From the NCBI GenBank assembly GCA_020248865.1, contig JADCGS010000026.1, positions 1 to 64,000 of the forward strand: a stretch of 64,000 nt of DNA, written 5' to 3'. Both the position numbers and the translations under genes were made by a program. This DNA comes from Burkholderiales bacterium (GTDB lineage: Bacteria; Pseudomonadota; Gammaproteobacteria; Burkholderiales; Burkholderiaceae_F). Shown here one piece after another: positions 62,729-64,000 of the stretch. The notes beneath the pieces are model-generated. The model worked only from the letters and a program-made list of their open reading frames with translations, was not told where the DNA came from and did not search any database. Position 1 is the first letter of the stretch. Every line of letters starts with the position of its first letter.

Positions 62729-64000
62729 TCAGCGCGGCGCGATGCGGCTGTCCAGCGGCTTCGGCTGGAAGTCGGGCACGAAGCGGCAGTCCGCCGTTGC
62801 GGCCGGTGCGGCCGCGCGCAGGTGCAGGCAGCGCCGGGCGATGCCCTCGGCGCTTGGCTTCTCACCCTGGTCGATCCAGTTCAGCAGCGCCTCGAACAGC
62901 GGCGGGTAGGCGGCGTCGCCCAGATAGCTGTGTTCGGCCGACTGCACGTAGGTCTGCACCAGCCAGCGGCCGTTGCCGGCGGCCTCCATCCGGCGGCGCA
63001 GCGTGTCGCTGCCTTCGACGAACACCGTGCTGTCGCCGATGCCGTGCGTGGTCAGCACCGGCAGCGCGAAGCGGCCGGCATGGTCGACGTCGGCGGCGAA
63101 GCGCCGCACGGCCTGCGCGTCGGGGGCGAAGCGCGCAATCTGCCGGTTCAGCGCAGCGTCGTCGGCCGAGCCCTGGTAACGCACGGTGGCGTTGTGGAAC
63201 GGACCGCGCCCGCCGCTGCGCTGCGCCACGTCGCGCAGGGTGAAGGTGCCCCAGTTCAGGTGGCCCTGGATCGACTGCTCCGGGATGCGGATCACCTCGA
63301 CGATCGTCCTGATCCGCTGCGCCTGCTCGGGCGTGCGCTGCGCGGCCGGCGTGCGCAGGCCCAGGCAGGCATCGACGCGGCCGGCCAGCTCGGCGGCGGT
63401 GAGTTTCGAGTCGGCCGGCAGTCCGATCGACAGCGGATACGGCGGCTCGTCGGGGCGCGGGTGGTTGTTGCACAGGTGCTGGTACAGCGCGCGCAGGTCG
63501 AGGCGGAAGTCGTAGGTGGCCGGGCCAGCCACCACGCCGCTGGTCAGCAGCATGCCCTGCCAGCTCTGCGGGTACAACTCGGCGGCGCGCGTGGCCACCA
63601 TCGCGCCCCAGCTCTGGCCGTGCAGCAGCGTGCGGCGTGGCCGGGCCACGTGGTCGACGAAGATGCGGCGCACGCGCTCGGTGTCCTCGGCGGCGGTGGT
63701 GACCGCAAAGCCGCCCTGGCGGAACACCGAGGCGGCCCACGCATGACCTGCGCGCACCGTGATCGCCCAGCGCTTGATGTCCTCGTCGGCGCGGGCGTCG
63801 GTGGGCGCGCCGAGGAACGGCCCGCCATGCGCGTGCACCACCAGCACGCCGCTCCACTGCGCCGGCATCACGATCAGGTAGGGCGCCTTGGCCGAGTCCA
63901 TGCCGCGCCAGCAGCGCGCGCCGGCCGGCACGCCCTCGGGGCAGGCTGTGAGCGCCGGCGCCGCCTCGGTTGGGGCCGACGGTGCGGTCACGGAAGTGGC
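62729..64000 (-). CDS. Alpha/beta hydrolase family protein, N-terminus beyond window
   Basis: At least 420 residues of an alpha/beta hydrolase are present. GQSWG holds the nucleophile serine, an oxyanion-type HAHGGPF precedes it, and LTTHGIGDSTVFVEGSD and the late AEHSYLG supply the Asp and His. The frame continues through the window edge, so the start and a likely signal peptide are outside; a GTG at 63991 is possible but gives no signal. It resembles secreted esterases or aminopeptidase-like enzymes; the substrate is unknown. Transcription runs leftwards from outside the window. Confidence 0.8.
   Translation of the reverse strand, partial: ATSVTAPSAPTEAAPALTACPEGVPAGARCWRGMDSAKAPYLIVMPAQWSGVLVVHAHGGPFLGAPTDARADEDIKRWAITVRAGHAWAASVFRQGGFAVTTAAEDTERVRRIFVDHVARPRRTLLHGQSWGAMVATRAAELYPQSWQGMLLTSGVVAGPATYDFRLDLRALYQHLCNNHPRPDEPPYPLSIGLPADSKLTAAELAGRVDACLGLRTPAAQRTPEQAQRIRTIVEVIRIPEQSIQGHLNWGTFTLRDVAQRSGGRGPFHNATVRYQGSADDAALNRQIARFAPDAQAVRRFAADVDHAGRFALPVLTTHGIGDSTVFVEGSDTLRRRMEAAGNGRWLVQTYVQSAEHSYLGDAAYPPLFEALLNWIDQGEKPSAEGIARRCLHLRAAAPAATADCRFVPDFQPKPLDSRIAPR

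Overview
The window is very GC-rich chromosomal DNA of a betaproteobacterium, most likely Burkholderiales (Comamonadaceae/Rubrivivax-like). This is judged from the codon use, the protein families and the gene order mnmE - yidC - yidD - rnpA - rpmH | oriC | dnaA - dnaN - gyrB, the usual replication-origin neighbourhood. No rRNA, tRNA, CRISPR array or intact insertion sequence was seen. Species is not claimed.

Layout. 0-5.2 kb: the last gene of a peptide-type ABC transporter, then a catabolic set (hydantoin/allantoin racemase-type enzyme, amidase, allantoate amidohydrolase-type enzyme, ureidoglycolate lyase) that reads as purine/ureide nitrogen salvage. 5.3-16.6 kb: the origin region, with two plus-strand orphan genes wedged between yidC and mnmE. 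16.6-17.4 kb: the eroded remains of a type I restriction-modification locus, with a REP-like palindrome embedded in it. 17.6-25.6 kb: FabH-like synthase, NYN-domain nuclease-like protein, SGNH hydrolase, RidA, folE followed closely by a BLUF blue-light receptor, and a ParE-type toxin-antitoxin pair. 25.7-31.6 kb: a secreted metallopeptidase gene broken by one in-frame stop, a sulfur-linked group (YeeE/YedE transporter, tandem rhodanese), a cupin and a Bax-inhibitor-type membrane protein. 31.7-45.6 kb: single-gene metabolic units (threonine dehydratase, Rieske oxygenase, aldo/keto reductase, EamA exporter, NnrU, SoxX-type cytochrome, LtaS-like sulfatase, methyltransferase, ATP-grasp enzyme, thioredoxin-like protein, GNAT, O-methyltransferase, core methionine synthase). 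45.6-46.5 kb has no convincing gene. 46.5-64 kb: four-repeat DUF4397 lipoprotein, MenA-type prenyltransferase with a Bug-type binding protein, large hybrid PAS histidine kinase, Uup ABC-F ATPase with an EamA exporter, XRE-cupin regulator, small conserved proteins, beta-class GST, a trypsin-fold protease without signal peptide, and an alpha/beta hydrolase cut by the window edge.

The most unusual feature is not a gene. Two unrelated families of structured repeats sit exactly at gene 3' ends and supply the stop codon. One is a ~163-bp long-hairpin element in three full copies plus a probable fourth at the left edge, whose first bases are the TGA of the upstream gene each time. The other is an exactly 60-bp tandem repeat in two arrays bracketing one methyltransferase gene, with a single unit read in frame inside a hydrolase gene 18 kb away. 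Differences between copies of the first family preserve pairing in the tip hairpin, which suggests selection on structure. Several long perfect hairpins between convergent genes act as probable bidirectional terminators.
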